From assembly GCA_900471485.1 (NCBI GenBank), contig UCEU01000007.1, forward strand, positions 219,201 to 283,200: a DNA stretch of 64,000 nt. The letters run 5' to 3'. This document shows positions 1 through 9,758 of the stretch, one piece after another. Under the pieces are notes generated by a model. That model had not been told where the DNA came from. It searched no databases and saw only the letters and a program-made list of their open reading frames with translations. A program made the position numbers and the translations under genes. The DNA comes from Hyphomicrobiales bacterium. Lineage in GTDB: Bacteria > Pseudomonadota > Alphaproteobacteria > Rhizobiales > Rhizobiaceae. Every line of letters starts with the position of its first letter. Within the stretch, counting starts at the first letter, position 1.

Positions 1-15
1 GAAGAGCCTTGGACG

Positions 16-1008
16 ATGGGCATCAGCCAGTATTTGAAAAAGATCGGTCGGCGCGCGCGCGGAGCGCGACCACTGACCCGCGAAGAGGCAGAAGACCTGT
101 TTGGGAAGGTTCTCGACGGAGACGTCACCGACCTGGAAGTCGGTGCGTTCTGTCTGGCCATGCGGATCAAAGGCGAAACCGCCGAGGAAATGGCCGGCTT
201 TATCGAGGCCGCGCGCGCGCGCATGTCGTTGGTCGCGCCCTCGGTTGACGGACGCCCGTCGGTGATTTTGCCGAGTTATAATGGCGCCAGGCGGCTTCCC
301 GTTCTCACACCGCTATTGGCGCTGTTGTTGGTGAACAGGGGCCTCCGCGTGATCGTTCACGGTATTACCGAAGATCCAGGTCGGACCACAACGGCCCAGG
401 TCCTCCGTGAGCTTGGGCATTGCTCGCAAATTAACGTTACGGATGTCAAAGATGACGCGGTCAATCTTCTCCCAATTGAGGTGCTGTCACCAAAGCTATC
501 GCGTTTATTGAACGTGCGTCACATTGTGGGATTGCGAAACTCGGCCCACAGCCTCGTTAAGATAATCAATCCCTGCACCACTCGCGCTCTCGTCATCGGA
601 AGCTATACCCACACGGAATATGCCGTAGCCATGGCTCGGACATACGCACAGATCAACGCCGATGCACTACTACTTCGGGGGATTGAGGGCGAGGCTGTTG
701 CCGACGCGAGACAGGTTCAACAAATCGACGCTTTCATTGCCGGGAGACAGAACATTCTACAGCATGCCGAAAATAAGCTTGTCGCTGACAGTCCAGATTG
801 GCCCACAAATCTAGAGCCCACTAGCTTAGCACGTTACGTGAGGGATGTATTAAGTGGCTCCAAGCCAGTTCCAACGCCGATCGCCTTACAGGTCCAGCAT
901 ATCGAGCATATAAGCAAGGCCGTGCAGGGGGGTAAGGCTATCCTCGATCATGTTGTCGAAACGACGTCAGAACGGTTCGATGATTTCAGGTGCGCCAACT
1001 ATGTTTGA
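16..1008 (+). CDS. ybiB: YbiB-type DNA-binding protein (TrpD2 family)
   Basis: A 330-residue protein of the anthranilate phosphoribosyltransferase fold, in the YbiB/TrpD2 branch. The N-terminal helical domain (about residues 1-70) carries the family pattern LTREEAEDLFGKVLDGDVTD and AFCLAMRIKGETAEEMAGF. The larger domain follows with RPSVILPSYNGARRLPVLTP and GLRNSAHSLVKIINP. YbiB is known as a non-specific nucleic-acid-binding relative of TrpD that lacks the enzyme activity and is linked to the SOS response in E. coli. The last eight bases overlap the start of the fabF-like gene, so the two are probably translated as a coupled pair. The window begins only 15 bases upstream, so promoter and ribosome site cannot be judged. 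The cellular role on this element is inferred. Confidence 0.8.
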   Translation: MGISQYLKKIGRRARGARPLTREEAEDLFGKVLDGDVTDLEVGAFCLAMRIKGETAEEMAGFIEAARARMSLVAPSVDGRPSVILPSYNGARRLPVLTPLLALLLVNRGLRVIVHGITEDPGRTTTAQVLRELGHCSQINVTDVKDDAVNLLPIEVLSPKLSRLLNVRHIVGLRNSAHSLVKIINPCTTRALVIGSYTHTEYAVAMARTYAQINADALLLRGIEGEAVADARQVQQIDAFIAGRQNILQHAENKLVADSPDWPTNLEPTSLARYVRDVLSGSKPVPTPIALQVQHIEHISKAVQGGKAILDHVVETTSERFDDFRCANYV

Positions 1009-2281
1009 ACCGATCGTCGTAACCGGTCTTGGCGCCGTATCCCCGCTCGGCATTGGAGTTGTTGCCAATTGGCAGAAACTGCTCTCGGGGCAAAGTGGCA
1101 TACGCAGCAACACGCGTTTCGACACGCAAGATTGGAAGTGCCGGATCGCGGGACAGGTCCTCTTCCGCACCGAGGATCTCGAAGGCTTCGATCCAGAACA
1201 GGCGATGGATGCCAAGGATGTTCGCAGGACCGATCTGTTTATTCAATACGCCATGGCTGCCGCTACGGAAGCGTTGGAACAAGCCCGCTGGCACCCGACG
1301 ACCCATCAGGAGCGGTCGCGTACTGCCACAGTAGTCGGCACGGGAGTGGGTGGGATTCCCAGCATCAGCGCCGCTTACGACGTAATTCGGTCGTCTGGCG
1401 CACGGCGGCTTTCGCCCTTCGTCGTGCCTTCCTTCCTGCCAAATCTGGCTGCGGGTCAAATCTCCATCCGATTTGGATTCAATGGACCGTCTTCAGCGCC
1501 AGTGACCGCATGTGCCGCATCGGCGCAGGCGATTGGTGACGCCATGCGCCTCATCCGGTCGGGTGAGGCTGACGTGGCGATTTGTGGGGGCGCAGAGGGC
1601 TGCGTCGATCCGATCGCGATCGGTGGCTTCACGGCCGCTAAGGCGCTCTCGTGCAAGTTCAATGACGAACCGGAGAAGGCTTCGCGTCCCTTTGATGCTG
1701 ATCACGATGGGTTTGTTCTGTCGGAGGGAGCAGCGATGTTGGTGATCGAAGGTCTCAGTCATGCTGAGGCGCGCGGCGCTCGTCCCCTTGCCGTCCTGTC
1801 CGGCTATGGCACCACCACGGACGCACATCATGTCACGGCAGGCTGGCCGGATGGTCGCGAGGCCGCAAGAGCGATGCACCTTGCGCTAGCAATGTCTGGT
1901 TTGGAGCCGCACGAAATCAGCTACGTCAACGCTCACGCGACCTCGACACCTGTCGGCGATGCAGCAGAGTTGGCGGCGTTGGAGAAGATTTTTGGACCAC
2001 GAGCGGGCGGGGTTCCTGTCGGATCAACCAAATCCGCAACGGGGCACATGCTCGGCGCGGCGGGCGCGATCGAAGCCATCTTCTCGGTTCTCGCGATTCA
2101 AGATCAAGTTCTCCCGCCGAGCTTGAACATCCACCAGCCCATGCAAGAGGCGGTTGGGTTCAACCTAATTAGCGATGGCTCGCGGCCGGCGACCGTCAGG
2201 CATGTGGTCTCCAATGCGTTCGGCTTCGGTGGCGTCAACGCCGCCTTGGTGTTCAGTCTGCCGGCAAGCTGGAAGGGGTGA
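1001..2281 (+). CDS. fabF: Beta-ketoacyl-ACP synthase II-like protein
   Basis: A 426-residue condensing enzyme that would join malonyl-ACP to an acyl-ACP during fatty acid elongation in the cytoplasm. The Cys-His-His triad is visible: Cys171 in APVTACAASAQA, His312 in VNAHATSTPVGD and His349 in KSATGHMLGAAGA. The ATG at 1001 is chosen because the protein then begins MFEPIVVTGLGAVSPLG as in the family and overlaps the ybiB stop by eight bases; an in-frame start at 950 would add 17 residues with no family match. Its place beside DJ-1 genes on a mobile element, not in a fab cluster, suggests an accessory copy or a specialised acyl synthase. That role is inferred; the family call is firm. Confidence 0.88.
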   Translation: MFEPIVVTGLGAVSPLGIGVVANWQKLLSGQSGIRSNTRFDTQDWKCRIAGQVLFRTEDLEGFDPEQAMDAKDVRRTDLFIQYAMAAATEALEQARWHPTTHQERSRTATVVGTGVGGIPSISAAYDVIRSSGARRLSPFVVPSFLPNLAAGQISIRFGFNGPSSAPVTACAASAQAIGDAMRLIRSGEADVAICGGAEGCVDPIAIGGFTAAKALSCKFNDEPEKASRPFDADHDGFVLSEGAAMLVIEGLSHAEARGARPLAVLSGYGTTTDAHHVTAGWPDGREAARAMHLALAMSGLEPHEISYVNAHATSTPVGDAAELAALEKIFGPRAGGVPVGSTKSATGHMLGAAGAIEAIFSVLAIQDQVLPPSLNIHQPMQEAVGFNLISDGSRPATVRHVVSNAFGFGGVNAALVFSLPASWKG

Positions 2282-2398
2282 CCTGCTGTGCAACGGAGGC
2301 CATGTTGAAAGTGTCGGCATGCACATGACAGAGAACAAATAGGAAAAAGCTTCTGGAAGGGGGTTTGCACGGTGGTAGAAAACTAGGAGCGCGTCAGA

Positions 2399-3127
2399 AT
2401 GACCGACCAACAAGATCAGAACGGCGCGGCTGGCCGCCACCTTCAAATCGGGACGTTCCTCTTCGATGATGTCGATCAGATCGACGTCACCGGACCATTT
2501 GAAGTTCTTTCGCGCCTACCCAACGCGACGCATCGATTTTTCGCCGTCGAGAATCGACCCATTCGCGACGTCATGGGAATGCGCCTCGTGCCCGACGCTG
2601 CGATTTCCGAGGCACCCCAGCTAGACATCCTGCATATGCCGGGCGGTCCCGGCAACGAACCCCTGATGGAAGATGAGGCAGTGCTGAACTGGCTTCGCCA
2701 TCAGGCGGGTGGGGCAATGGCTGTCTTCTCGGTTTGCACTGGTGCACTGCTGCTCGGCGCGGCCGGTCTGATCGTCGGAAAGCGCGCTACGACGCATTGG
2801 ACCACGCATCACTTGCTTCATTCCTTTGGAGCCACTGCGGTGGACGCGCGGGTCGTGCGTGACGGCAGCTACCTGTTTACTGCGGGCGTCACCGCCGGGA
2901 TCGACGGCGCGCTGCAACTCGCGGCCGATCTCCGGGGTCAGTCCGCAGCCGAGCTAATCCAGCTCGAAATGGAATATGCGCCTGAGCCGCCTTTTAATAG
3001 CGGCACGCCCGAAGCCGCTCCCGCCGAAGTGCTGGCTGCTGTCAGGCTTGGCGACAGCGAGCTGGCGGGGCGTCGTGCCGCGACCGCACGCCGTATGGCC
3101 AAGCTTCTCGGCATATCGAGGACCTGA
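2399..3127 (+). CDS. DJ-1/PfpI family protein, first tandem copy
   Basis: A 242-residue protein of the DJ-1/PfpI superfamily, closest in motif pattern to isonitrile hydratase InhA-type proteins. The nucleophile elbow is FSVCTGALLLG with the likely catalytic Cys at about residue 113. The early acidic motif FDDVDQIDVTGPFEVLSR and the later ATTHWTTHHLL and TAGVTAGIDGAL blocks are typical. A ribosome site AGGAG lies about 12 bases before the ATG. There is no DNA-binding domain, so it is not an AraC-type GlxA regulator. The next gene encodes a clear paralogue, which points to a local duplication. Substrate unknown; isonitrile hydration, glyoxalase and stress roles are all possible. Confidence 0.82.
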   Translation: MTDQQDQNGAAGRHLQIGTFLFDDVDQIDVTGPFEVLSRLPNATHRFFAVENRPIRDVMGMRLVPDAAISEAPQLDILHMPGGPGNEPLMEDEAVLNWLRHQAGGAMAVFSVCTGALLLGAAGLIVGKRATTHWTTHHLLHSFGATAVDARVVRDGSYLFTAGVTAGIDGALQLAADLRGQSAAELIQLEMEYAPEPPFNSGTPEAAPAEVLAAVRLGDSELAGRRAATARRMAKLLGISRT

Positions 3128-3192
3128 CTTGGGATGGCGAGTACGGATTTTCTCGCTGCGATGTCACACGAACGGCCGGCTAAGCGCTGGCA

Positions 3193-4005
3193 ATGGGAGT
3201 TGCTGCCGTGTCTATTTCTGCCACACCTGCGAGCGAAAATCGAAATGGGTCCGTACCACCTGTCGTGTACAGCGATCGACCTCGTCCGGGTCGGCACGAA
3301 GGGCGGCTGTCGATCGGTTGCCTGATCTTCCCGCGGCTCGATCAGATCGATTTCACGGGCCCATTCGAGGTCTTTTCGCGCGTTCCGGATGCTGACGTGC
3401 ATATCGTCGCAAAGACGCGGGAGCCTGTAGCCGATGTGAAAGGCTTGCTTCTGACGCCGACGCTCGCAATCGCGGATGCACCGTTGTTCGATGTGCTGGC
3501 AGTAGCGGGTGGGCTGGGCCAGCAGGCGATCATGGATGATCCGACCATTATGACGCTGATCCAGCGTCACATGGAGGCCGAACGTCTTATCTACTCGGTT
3601 TGCACTGGCGCCCTTCTCTGCGGGGGAGCAGGCATCCTGAAGGGACGGGAGGCAACCACCCATTGGTCGACTTTCGACCTGCTGAAATATTACGGCGCTA
3701 AGCCGATTAACGCTCGTGTCGTTGTGGACGGAAATCTCGTCAGCGCTGCCGGCGTAACTGCCGGCATCGATGGAGCATTGGTCGTCGCGTATTTGTTGCG
3801 AGGCCAGAAGGCGGCAGAGGAGATCCAGCTCAGCATTCAATATGCTCCCGACCCGGTGTTTAACAGCGGTGACCCAACCACGGCAGCCTCCGACGTGATC
3901 GAGAGCTTCCTCTCCAAGTACGCTCCGGATAAGACAGCCCGCCAGGGCGAAGCAGAACGCTTCTCGGAGCAGCTAGGGGTGAGCGTCACCGATCACGAGA
4001 TTTAG
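3193..4005 (+). CDS. DJ-1/PfpI family protein, second tandem copy
   Basis: A 270-residue paralogue of the preceding gene, sharing TGPFEVFSRVP, YSVCTGALLCGGAG (Cys about residue 137), EATTHWSTFDLL and AAGVTAGIDGAL. The conserved domain begins only at about residue 40 (RLSIGCLIFPRLDQIDFTGP). The ATG at 3193 has no clear ribosome site, so the real start may be an in-frame GTG further in. The stop codon TAG is part of a TTAG target duplication made by an IS element inserted immediately after it. The reading frame therefore survived the insertion, but the original 3' untranslated region was displaced. Function probably as for the first copy; the two could form a heterodimer, which is speculation. 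Confidence 0.78.
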   Translation: MGVAAVSISATPASENRNGSVPPVVYSDRPRPGRHEGRLSIGCLIFPRLDQIDFTGPFEVFSRVPDADVHIVAKTREPVADVKGLLLTPTLAIADAPLFDVLAVAGGLGQQAIMDDPTIMTLIQRHMEAERLIYSVCTGALLCGGAGILKGREATTHWSTFDLLKYYGAKPINARVVVDGNLVSAAGVTAGIDGALVVAYLLRGQKAAEEIQLSIQYAPDPVFNSGDPTTAASDVIESFLSKYAPDKTARQGEAERFSEQLGVSVTDHEI

Positions 4006-4016
4006 CAGGGCGCGGA

Positions 4017-4061
4017 AAAACCCTCCTTGAGGCCCGGCGATTGCCGGGCTCGAAGGGTTTT
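4017..4061 (+). terminator. Hairpin in the left end of the IS, possible terminator
   Basis: An inner stem GCCCGGC (4032-4038) and GCCGGGC (4043-4049) sits inside an outer pairing of AAAACCCT (4017-4024) with AGGGTTTT (4054-4061). The final T run resembles an intrinsic terminator for rightward transcription out of the DJ-1 gene. It lies within the IS end, so it may be an IS feature that blocks read-through into the transposase. Confidence 0.5.
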
Positions 4062-4144
4062 ATCGGGCAACGGTTTGGGAAAGTCGGCATCAGGTGGCAG
4101 ACGTTGGCTACCAGAACCCGCCGTGTGGCGGATTCGTCGCATAG

Positions 4145-4540
4145 CTACGCCCTCGCCATTAGTTTTCGCAGACGAACCAGATTGTACGCCGCAGCGGTCA
4201 GCGTGAAGTTCCATCCTACGCGGTCTTGCCCTCGTGCCGGGTCTTGCGCAGTTTTCCGCTGGTCTTGGCCCAGCCAAAGACCTCTTCGATCCGTTTCCTG
4301 ATCCGCATCGATACGGCGTAGCCAGGGTGCCTGGTGGTGCGTCCGTAGGCGCGAATACATCGCATCGAAATCAGCGGACATCACCTCGAGAGCTTCGTCG
4401 ACGATCGCGCGGATCGCCCGAGTGGATGGTTCGCCGGAGCCCGGGCTTCGCAGCTCACGTAGGGAAAACAGCCCTTCTCTACGGTAATCGCCGCCGCGCA
4501 TCTCAAATCCTTCAACCTCAGCCGAAGGCGTATGAATCAC
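4145..4540 (-). pseudogene. IS5-family transposase remnant
   Basis: On the minus strand the remnant begins MIHTPSAEVEGFEMRGG and keeps the N-terminal IS5-type block ending IRAIVDEALEVMSADFDAMYSR. The text then jumps directly to the C-terminal block of the same family. That block reads RIRKRIEEVFGWAKTSGKLR in a second frame and FTLTAAAYNLVRLRKLMA back in the first. The central DDE catalytic region is missing, and YVSCEARAPANHPLG is only readable in a shifted frame. It is therefore an internally deleted, multiply frameshifted gene with no expected activity. Confidence 0.85.
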
Positions 4541-4643
4541 CTCAAGGGGCTCAAGGAAAGCGCCTTTTTCCGCAGCCTGTTAGAGGCGTATGGCCACGGT
4601 CTCGATCTTCGCCGCCGCGCCGATGTTCCGCTCAGGGAGCGAT

Positions 4644-4814
4644 ATGCGAATGAGTCTGCGCCTCGGTCTTGGCGTGCTCTTCATCGGGCTGGTGGCGGCA
4701 AATGTCGGTCTCTGGGGCGTGCTAGCTCACGACATCGTTGCTATTGTATTGAACGTGATTTTCGCGATCGCCGGGTTGGCGTTGCTGATGCTCGCGTCCA
4801 GATCTTCCTTCTAG
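4644..4814 (+). CDS. Small two-helix membrane protein
   Basis: A possible 56-residue protein starting MRMSLRLGLGVLFIGLVAAN, with two hydrophobic stretches (about residues 6-24 and 30-48) separated by a short loop. The ATG at 4644 is preceded by AGGGAGC at a plausible ribosome-site distance; a longer in-frame reading from 4590 lacks such a site. I do not recognise a family. It lies between the IS remnant and a decayed LysR gene, a region where other coding sequence has degenerated, so it may itself be a relic. Confidence 0.4.
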   Translation: MRMSLRLGLGVLFIGLVAANVGLWGVLAHDIVAIVLNVIFAIAGLALLMLASRSSF

Positions 4815-4825
4815 TGGCCTTAAGA

Positions 4826-5016
4826 ATGCCGTTTAACGTCCGTCAACTTCGCTTTGCCATCGCAGCGGCGGATCATGGCATCTTTTACCGCACGGCCTGA
4901 GCGCTCGACATTGAGCAATCGACACTCAGCCGCACATCTTGAAGCTGGAGCGCTCGATCGGGATGCCGATCTTCGAACGCTCGCGCGCGGGCGTCACCCT
5001 GACGCTGGGCGGCAAC
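4826..5016 (+). pseudogene. LysR-family regulator remnant
   Basis: Translation from the ATG at 4826 gives a typical LysR N-terminus, MPFNVRQLRFAIAAADHG, and continues as ALDIEQSTLSR after an in-frame stop at 4898-4900. A frameshift then moves the match to ILKLERSIGMPIFERSRAG and VTLTLGG. This is the winged-helix DNA-binding domain of a LysR-type regulator. Further degraded matches may extend to about 5080, but the effector domain is gone. It sits just beyond the 3' end of the trb operon on the opposite strand, where a functional regulator may once have stood. Confidence 0.8.
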
Positions 5017-5216
5017 CCGTTGATTCAGCGCCGAGCGAGGCGCGCGGCACGCAGTATTTCGTGGCGCATATCGTCGAGGCACGGCAGGTCGTAGCCGGAT
5101 GCCGGGACGGCTCGGTGCGTGGCGGCGAATGCGCCCCCGCCGATGAAGCGATAATCAAAGTCGAGGCTCAGGAGCGCAGCAAGCGGTTCTTAGGTAACTA
5201 ACGGCGACGCGCTGGT

Positions 5217-5441
5217 TCAGTCCTTCGCGCCGCCCCGACGCCGTGAAAACCCCCGGTCGCTTGCCATGAACTTTGCCAGCATGGGCGAGACCAGCTTCGC
5301 AGGGGAGACGGCTTCCCCGCCCGTCTCGGCCGTGAGCGCAGCGGCATAGGCAATAAGATCGCGGTGAACGGCAGCGGGCAATTCGACCGTCAGCTTGACG
5401 GGTCGGTCGTCGGCCAACGGCCCCAGCTTCAACTTGGTCAT
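5217..5441 (-). CDS. DUF2274 domain protein
   Basis: A 74-residue protein, MTKLKLGPLADDRPVKLTVEL, matching the short DUF2274 proteins that end trb operons in alphaproteobacterial ICEs. The pattern PVKLTVELPAAVHRDLIAYA resembles a ribbon-helix-helix DNA-binding fold, so a regulatory role is possible. Its ATG overlaps the trbI stop by four bases (ATGA, 5438-5441), which puts it last in the transfer operon by translational coupling. Function unproven. Confidence 0.8.
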   Translation of the reverse strand: MTKLKLGPLADDRPVKLTVELPAAVHRDLIAYAAALTAETGGEAVSPAKLVSPMLAKFMASDRGFSRRRGGAKD

Positions 5442-6660
5442 CGCGTTGCTCCGATCGGTTCGAGCACAAGGTCGCGGGTGACGATGACACGGACAGGAAA
5501 GCCGGGTCGGATCGTCAGCGTCGGCGCGACATTGAGTTGGCGCCGGACGATCTGCTGACCGGCATCGTTGATCGTGTCCTGGCCGCCGTTGCGGATCGCT
5601 CGAAGCAGCCGGTCTTGGTCATCGACCGCAAGTTCAGCGCCGACGTTGAGAAGCGTGGACAGACCTGCGGCCTTTGCGAGGTCCCACCAGTGGTAGTCCA
5701 CGCCATCCTGAAGGCCGGCAAATCCCTGCGAATCTGCACCGGGTTGGCGCTCCAGCACGATCGACCGACCGTTCGGAAAGATCAGCCGGTTCCAGACCAG
5801 GAGTACGCGGCTCTGTCCAAATTGCACGCTGTTGTCATATTGGCCGACGACGCGTGTGCCCTGGGGCACGAGAAGAATGCGCCCGGTCGGGCTGTCGTAG
5901 ATGTTTTCGGTGACCTGCGCGGTGATCTGGCCCGGGAGGTCCGACCGGATGCCGGTGATCAGTGCGGCGGATATCACGGCTCCCGCTTGAAGGATGTTCG
6001 GCGACGCCGGCGCAGCGACGCGATCGGGCGCAACCGTCCTGCGATCGGCCGCTGCGTTCAGAAATGCATTCTGCCGATCCTGCGCTGAGGGTGTGGCCGG
6101 AGGCGGCGCGAGGCCAAGGCTCGCCAAATCCGCCGCTGGCGGGGGTGCTGGGGCAGTTCCCGCCGGGACAGGTGCGCCCCGGCTTTCCGATCCGGAGAAG
6201 AGACGGCTGGTCCGCGCCGTCTCGATCTCCTGAAGGCGGCGCTGTTCTTCCGCGCTGATGCCGGGATTGGGCGTGGCGATGCCAGGAGTGGGCACTGGCT
6301 GCCCACGATCCTGGGTGCCGAGGATCGGTCGGCCGAGATCGCCGGGAAGCGGCGGACCGAGCTGCGGCACGCCACTGTAATCTCGCGGGAGCCCAGCAAG
6401 GCCGTCCGCTGTTGAGCGGTTCTCTGTCGAATAGAGTTCCTCGTTGGGCCGGCCGCCATCGCGGGTCTGAAGCGCGTAGATTAGGGCTCCGCCGAGACCG
6501 ACGCTGGCGACTAGGCCGAGTCCTGCCAGAACCTTCCGAGACAGCCGCGTTACGCGCGGCGGCTCGGCTCGCAACCGCATCGGGGATGGACCGACGGGCT
6601 CGCCGGCCAGCGGATGCGCATCGTCGTCCGGCACTTCCTCATTCCGGGGCGGGTTCTCGC

Positions 6661-6664
<4 letters not shown>
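5438..6664 (-). CDS. trbI: TrbI/VirB10 conjugal transfer protein
   Basis: A 408-residue inner-membrane protein that spans the periplasm to connect the type IV secretion core to the outer membrane. A short cytoplasmic N-terminus precedes one membrane helix (VLAGLGLVASVGLGGALIYAL, about residues 46-66). A proline-rich linker and the conserved VirB10 domain follow, with IYDSPTGRILLVPQGTRVVG and WNRLIFPNGRSI. The start is the GTG at 6664, which overlaps the trbG stop in a GTGA; the open frame extends further upstream only as non-family sequence. It lies between trbG and the DUF2274 gene. Confidence 0.93.
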
Positions 6665-7706
<1,042 letters not shown>

Positions 7707-7710
<4 letters not shown>

Positions 7711-8390
7711 TGCCCAAGCTCCCGTGACCAGTTGATAGCGTTGACATAGATGCCGAGCGGATTCGCCCTGAGCCGGTCGGCGTTGCGCGGGATCTGCACC
7801 ACGATCGTCAGGATTGCGGTCCAGCGCGTGGTCTCGGCGAGCTGGCCGTTCTCATAGCGGCGCTCGACCCAGGCGACGCGGAAGCTGTCGGGGGACGCGC
7901 GAATGACGCTGGAGACATCGATGGCGATCTGTTGGCGGCCGACCTTGGCAAAGGGATCATTCGCCCGGGCATAGTCATTGAGGGCCATGGCCCCACGATC
8001 GGTCGTGAAGTCATAGGCGCGCAGCCAATTCTGGCGCACGATGATCGCGTCGGCTGGAATCGAGCGGACCTGCTCGATGAACCGCGCGAGGTGGAAGGCG
8101 ATTTGCGGATCGGTCGGCCGGTAGTCGGCGACGGCAGGCGCGACCGCCTGCGCCTGGCCGAGCCGATCGACCTGCACCACCCAGGGCACGATCGTTCCCC
8201 GCGCCGACTGCACAACGAGCGCGGTGGCAAAGCCGGCCGACAGGATCAGCGAACCGAAGGCCATCAGCCGCCAGTTCTTCGCCTGAACACGCGAGGCGCC
8301 GATACGCTCATCCCAGACTTGGGCGGCGCGTTGATAGGGTGTCTCCGGTTCGGAAACTTTGCCGTAATGGGTGGAGGGTCGTTTGAACAT
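7707..8390 (-). CDS. trbF: TrbF/VirB8 conjugal transfer protein
   Basis: A 227-residue inner-membrane assembly factor of the type IV secretion system. It has a cytoplasmic N-terminus with PYQRAAQVWDERIGASRVQAK, one membrane helix (LMAFGSLILSAGFATALVVQ) and a periplasmic VirB8-like domain with ADAIIVRQNWLRAYDFTTDRG and NPLGIYVNAINWSREL. The start codon touches the trbL stop (TGATG) and the stop overlaps trbG, so translation of the block is tightly coupled. The family assignment is clear from the motifs and order. Confidence 0.93.
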
Positions 8391-9754
8391 CAGCGATCGC
8401 CTTCGGAAAGATTGACGGAGGAGCCGCCGCCGTGGGCGTCGCCTGAACGGACGGCGTGAGCCGTGGCCTGGACGGCATGGGTCATGTGCTGGGATCGGCG
8501 CATCCGCTGCGCCCAGGCGGGGGGACCGCCGACGTTCGCGGAACCGGCGGCAGCGGCGCCGTCACCGGCCGCGTCACCGCCGATCGAGCCCGCGGTGGAA
8601 GTGCCGCCCGTCGCCTCGAAGCCGGCCTTGCCGCCAGCATTGAAGCTGGAACGCATGCTTTCGGCGGCGCGCGATGCGGCTCGGCGAAGCGGCGAGACGG
8701 CCGCGCTCCCGCCAGCGCGGGCAACGCCGCCGAGTCCGGATGCGACGCCAGCGGCGCCGGACTGGCCGGCTGCGCCGAGGCTGTAGGCGGTGGATGCGCC
8801 GCCAGCGATCGCAGCTCCGCCACGGGCGGCCGCGGCGGCGCCACCGGCCAGTGCCGCGCCACCGGATGCGGCGGCGCCGACGGCGCCCGCACCGAGCGCG
8901 ACCATGCCGCCCGCGGCGAGGCCGGTCCCGACCGCGGCGCCGGCGCTGAGCTGCGGACCGCCAGAGACGAGGCCACTGGCGATACCGGGACCGAAAATGC
9001 CGAGGCCGAGCAGCGATAGCGCGGCGAGCACGATCGCCATCGCCTCGTCGATGGTGGGCGTTGCGCCGCCGAAACCGGATGTGAATTCGGAGAACAGCGT
9101 CGAGCCGATGCCGATGATCACGGCCAGCACCAGCACCTTGATGCCTGACGAGATGACGTTCCCCAGCACGCGTTCGGCCATGAAGGCGGATTTACCGAAC
9201 AGGCCGAAGGGGATCAGCACGAAGCCGGCGAGCGTGGTCAGCTTGAATTCGATGAGCGTGACGAAGAGCTGGATGGCGAGGATGAAAAAGGCGAGCAACA
9301 CCAGCGCCCAGGCCAAAAACATGCAGGCGATCTGGATGAAGTTCTCGAAGAACGACCAGTAGCCCATCAGGCCGGAGATCGACTCGAGAAGTGGGCGGCC
9401 GGCATCGAGGCCGGTCTGCGCCACCTTGCCGGGACGCAGAAGATCGGCGGTCGTGAAGCCCGTGCCGCTGGCTTTCAGGCCCAAGCCAGCAAAGCTCTCG
9501 AAGACGATCCGGGCGAGATTGTTCCAGTTGCCGATGATGTAGGCGAACACCCCGACGAACAGCGTCTTCTTCACCAGCCGGGCAAAGATGTCGTCGTCGG
9601 CGCCCCAGGACCAGAACAGCGCCGCCAGCGTCACGTCGATGACGATCAGCGTGGTTGCGATGAAGGCGACTTCGCCGCTGAGCAGGCCGAATCCGCTGTC
9701 GATGTAGCGGGTGAAGACCTCAAGAAAATGGTCGATGACGCCGGTGCCGCCCAT
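8390..9754 (-). CDS. trbL: TrbL/VirB6 polytopic membrane protein
   Basis: A 454-residue polytopic inner-membrane protein of the DNA translocation channel. The first about 270 residues hold several hydrophobic helices, including the family-typical FLEVFTRYIDSGF start and LVLLAFFILAIQLFVTLIEFK. The rest is a low-complexity Ala/Gly/Ser tail that is probably disordered. It starts four bases after the trbK stop. The tail explains why the opposite strand shows long meaningless open frames here. Confidence 0.93.
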   Translation of the reverse strand: MGGTGVIDHFLEVFTRYIDSGFGLLSGEVAFIATTLIVIDVTLAALFWSWGADDDIFARLVKKTLFVGVFAYIIGNWNNLARIVFESFAGLGLKASGTGFTTADLLRPGKVAQTGLDAGRPLLESISGLMGYWSFFENFIQIACMFLAWALVLLAFFILAIQLFVTLIEFKLTTLAGFVLIPFGLFGKSAFMAERVLGNVISSGIKVLVLAVIIGIGSTLFSEFTSGFGGATPTIDEAMAIVLAALSLLGLGIFGPGIASGLVSGGPQLSAGAAVGTGLAAGGMVALGAGAVGAAASGGAALAGGAAAAARGGAAIAGGASTAYSLGAAGQSGAAGVASGLGGVARAGGSAAVSPLRRAASRAAESMRSSFNAGGKAGFEATGGTSTAGSIGGDAAGDGAAAAGSANVGGPPAWAQRMRRSQHMTHAVQATAHAVRSGDAHGGGSSVNLSEGDR

Positions 9755-9758
9755 GATG

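Larger units (their letters stand above)
4006..4579. mobile_element. Decayed IS5-family insertion sequence with terminal repeats and target duplication
   Basis: The ends are imperfect 15-base inverted repeats: CAGGGCGCGGAAAAA at 4006-4020 and TTTTTCCGCAGCCTG at 4565-4579, differing at two positions. Both flanks carry TTAG (4002-4005 and 4580-4583), a 4-base target duplication fitting the YTAR preference of the IS5 group. At 574 bases it is much shorter than a working IS5-type element. The internal transposase gene is an N-terminal piece joined to a C-terminal piece with frameshifts, so the element cannot move by itself. Confidence 0.85.

Noticed and set aside
1..5200. A left attachment site carrying the missing radC end
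   Set aside because: No sequence resembling the rest of radC or the GTGCACAATCACC junction was seen in this region, so the left ICE end is not placed in the window.
8456..9362. Several plus-strand frames over trbL
   Set aside because: They mirror the Ala/Gly/Ser-rich tail of TrbL; low-complexity shadows.
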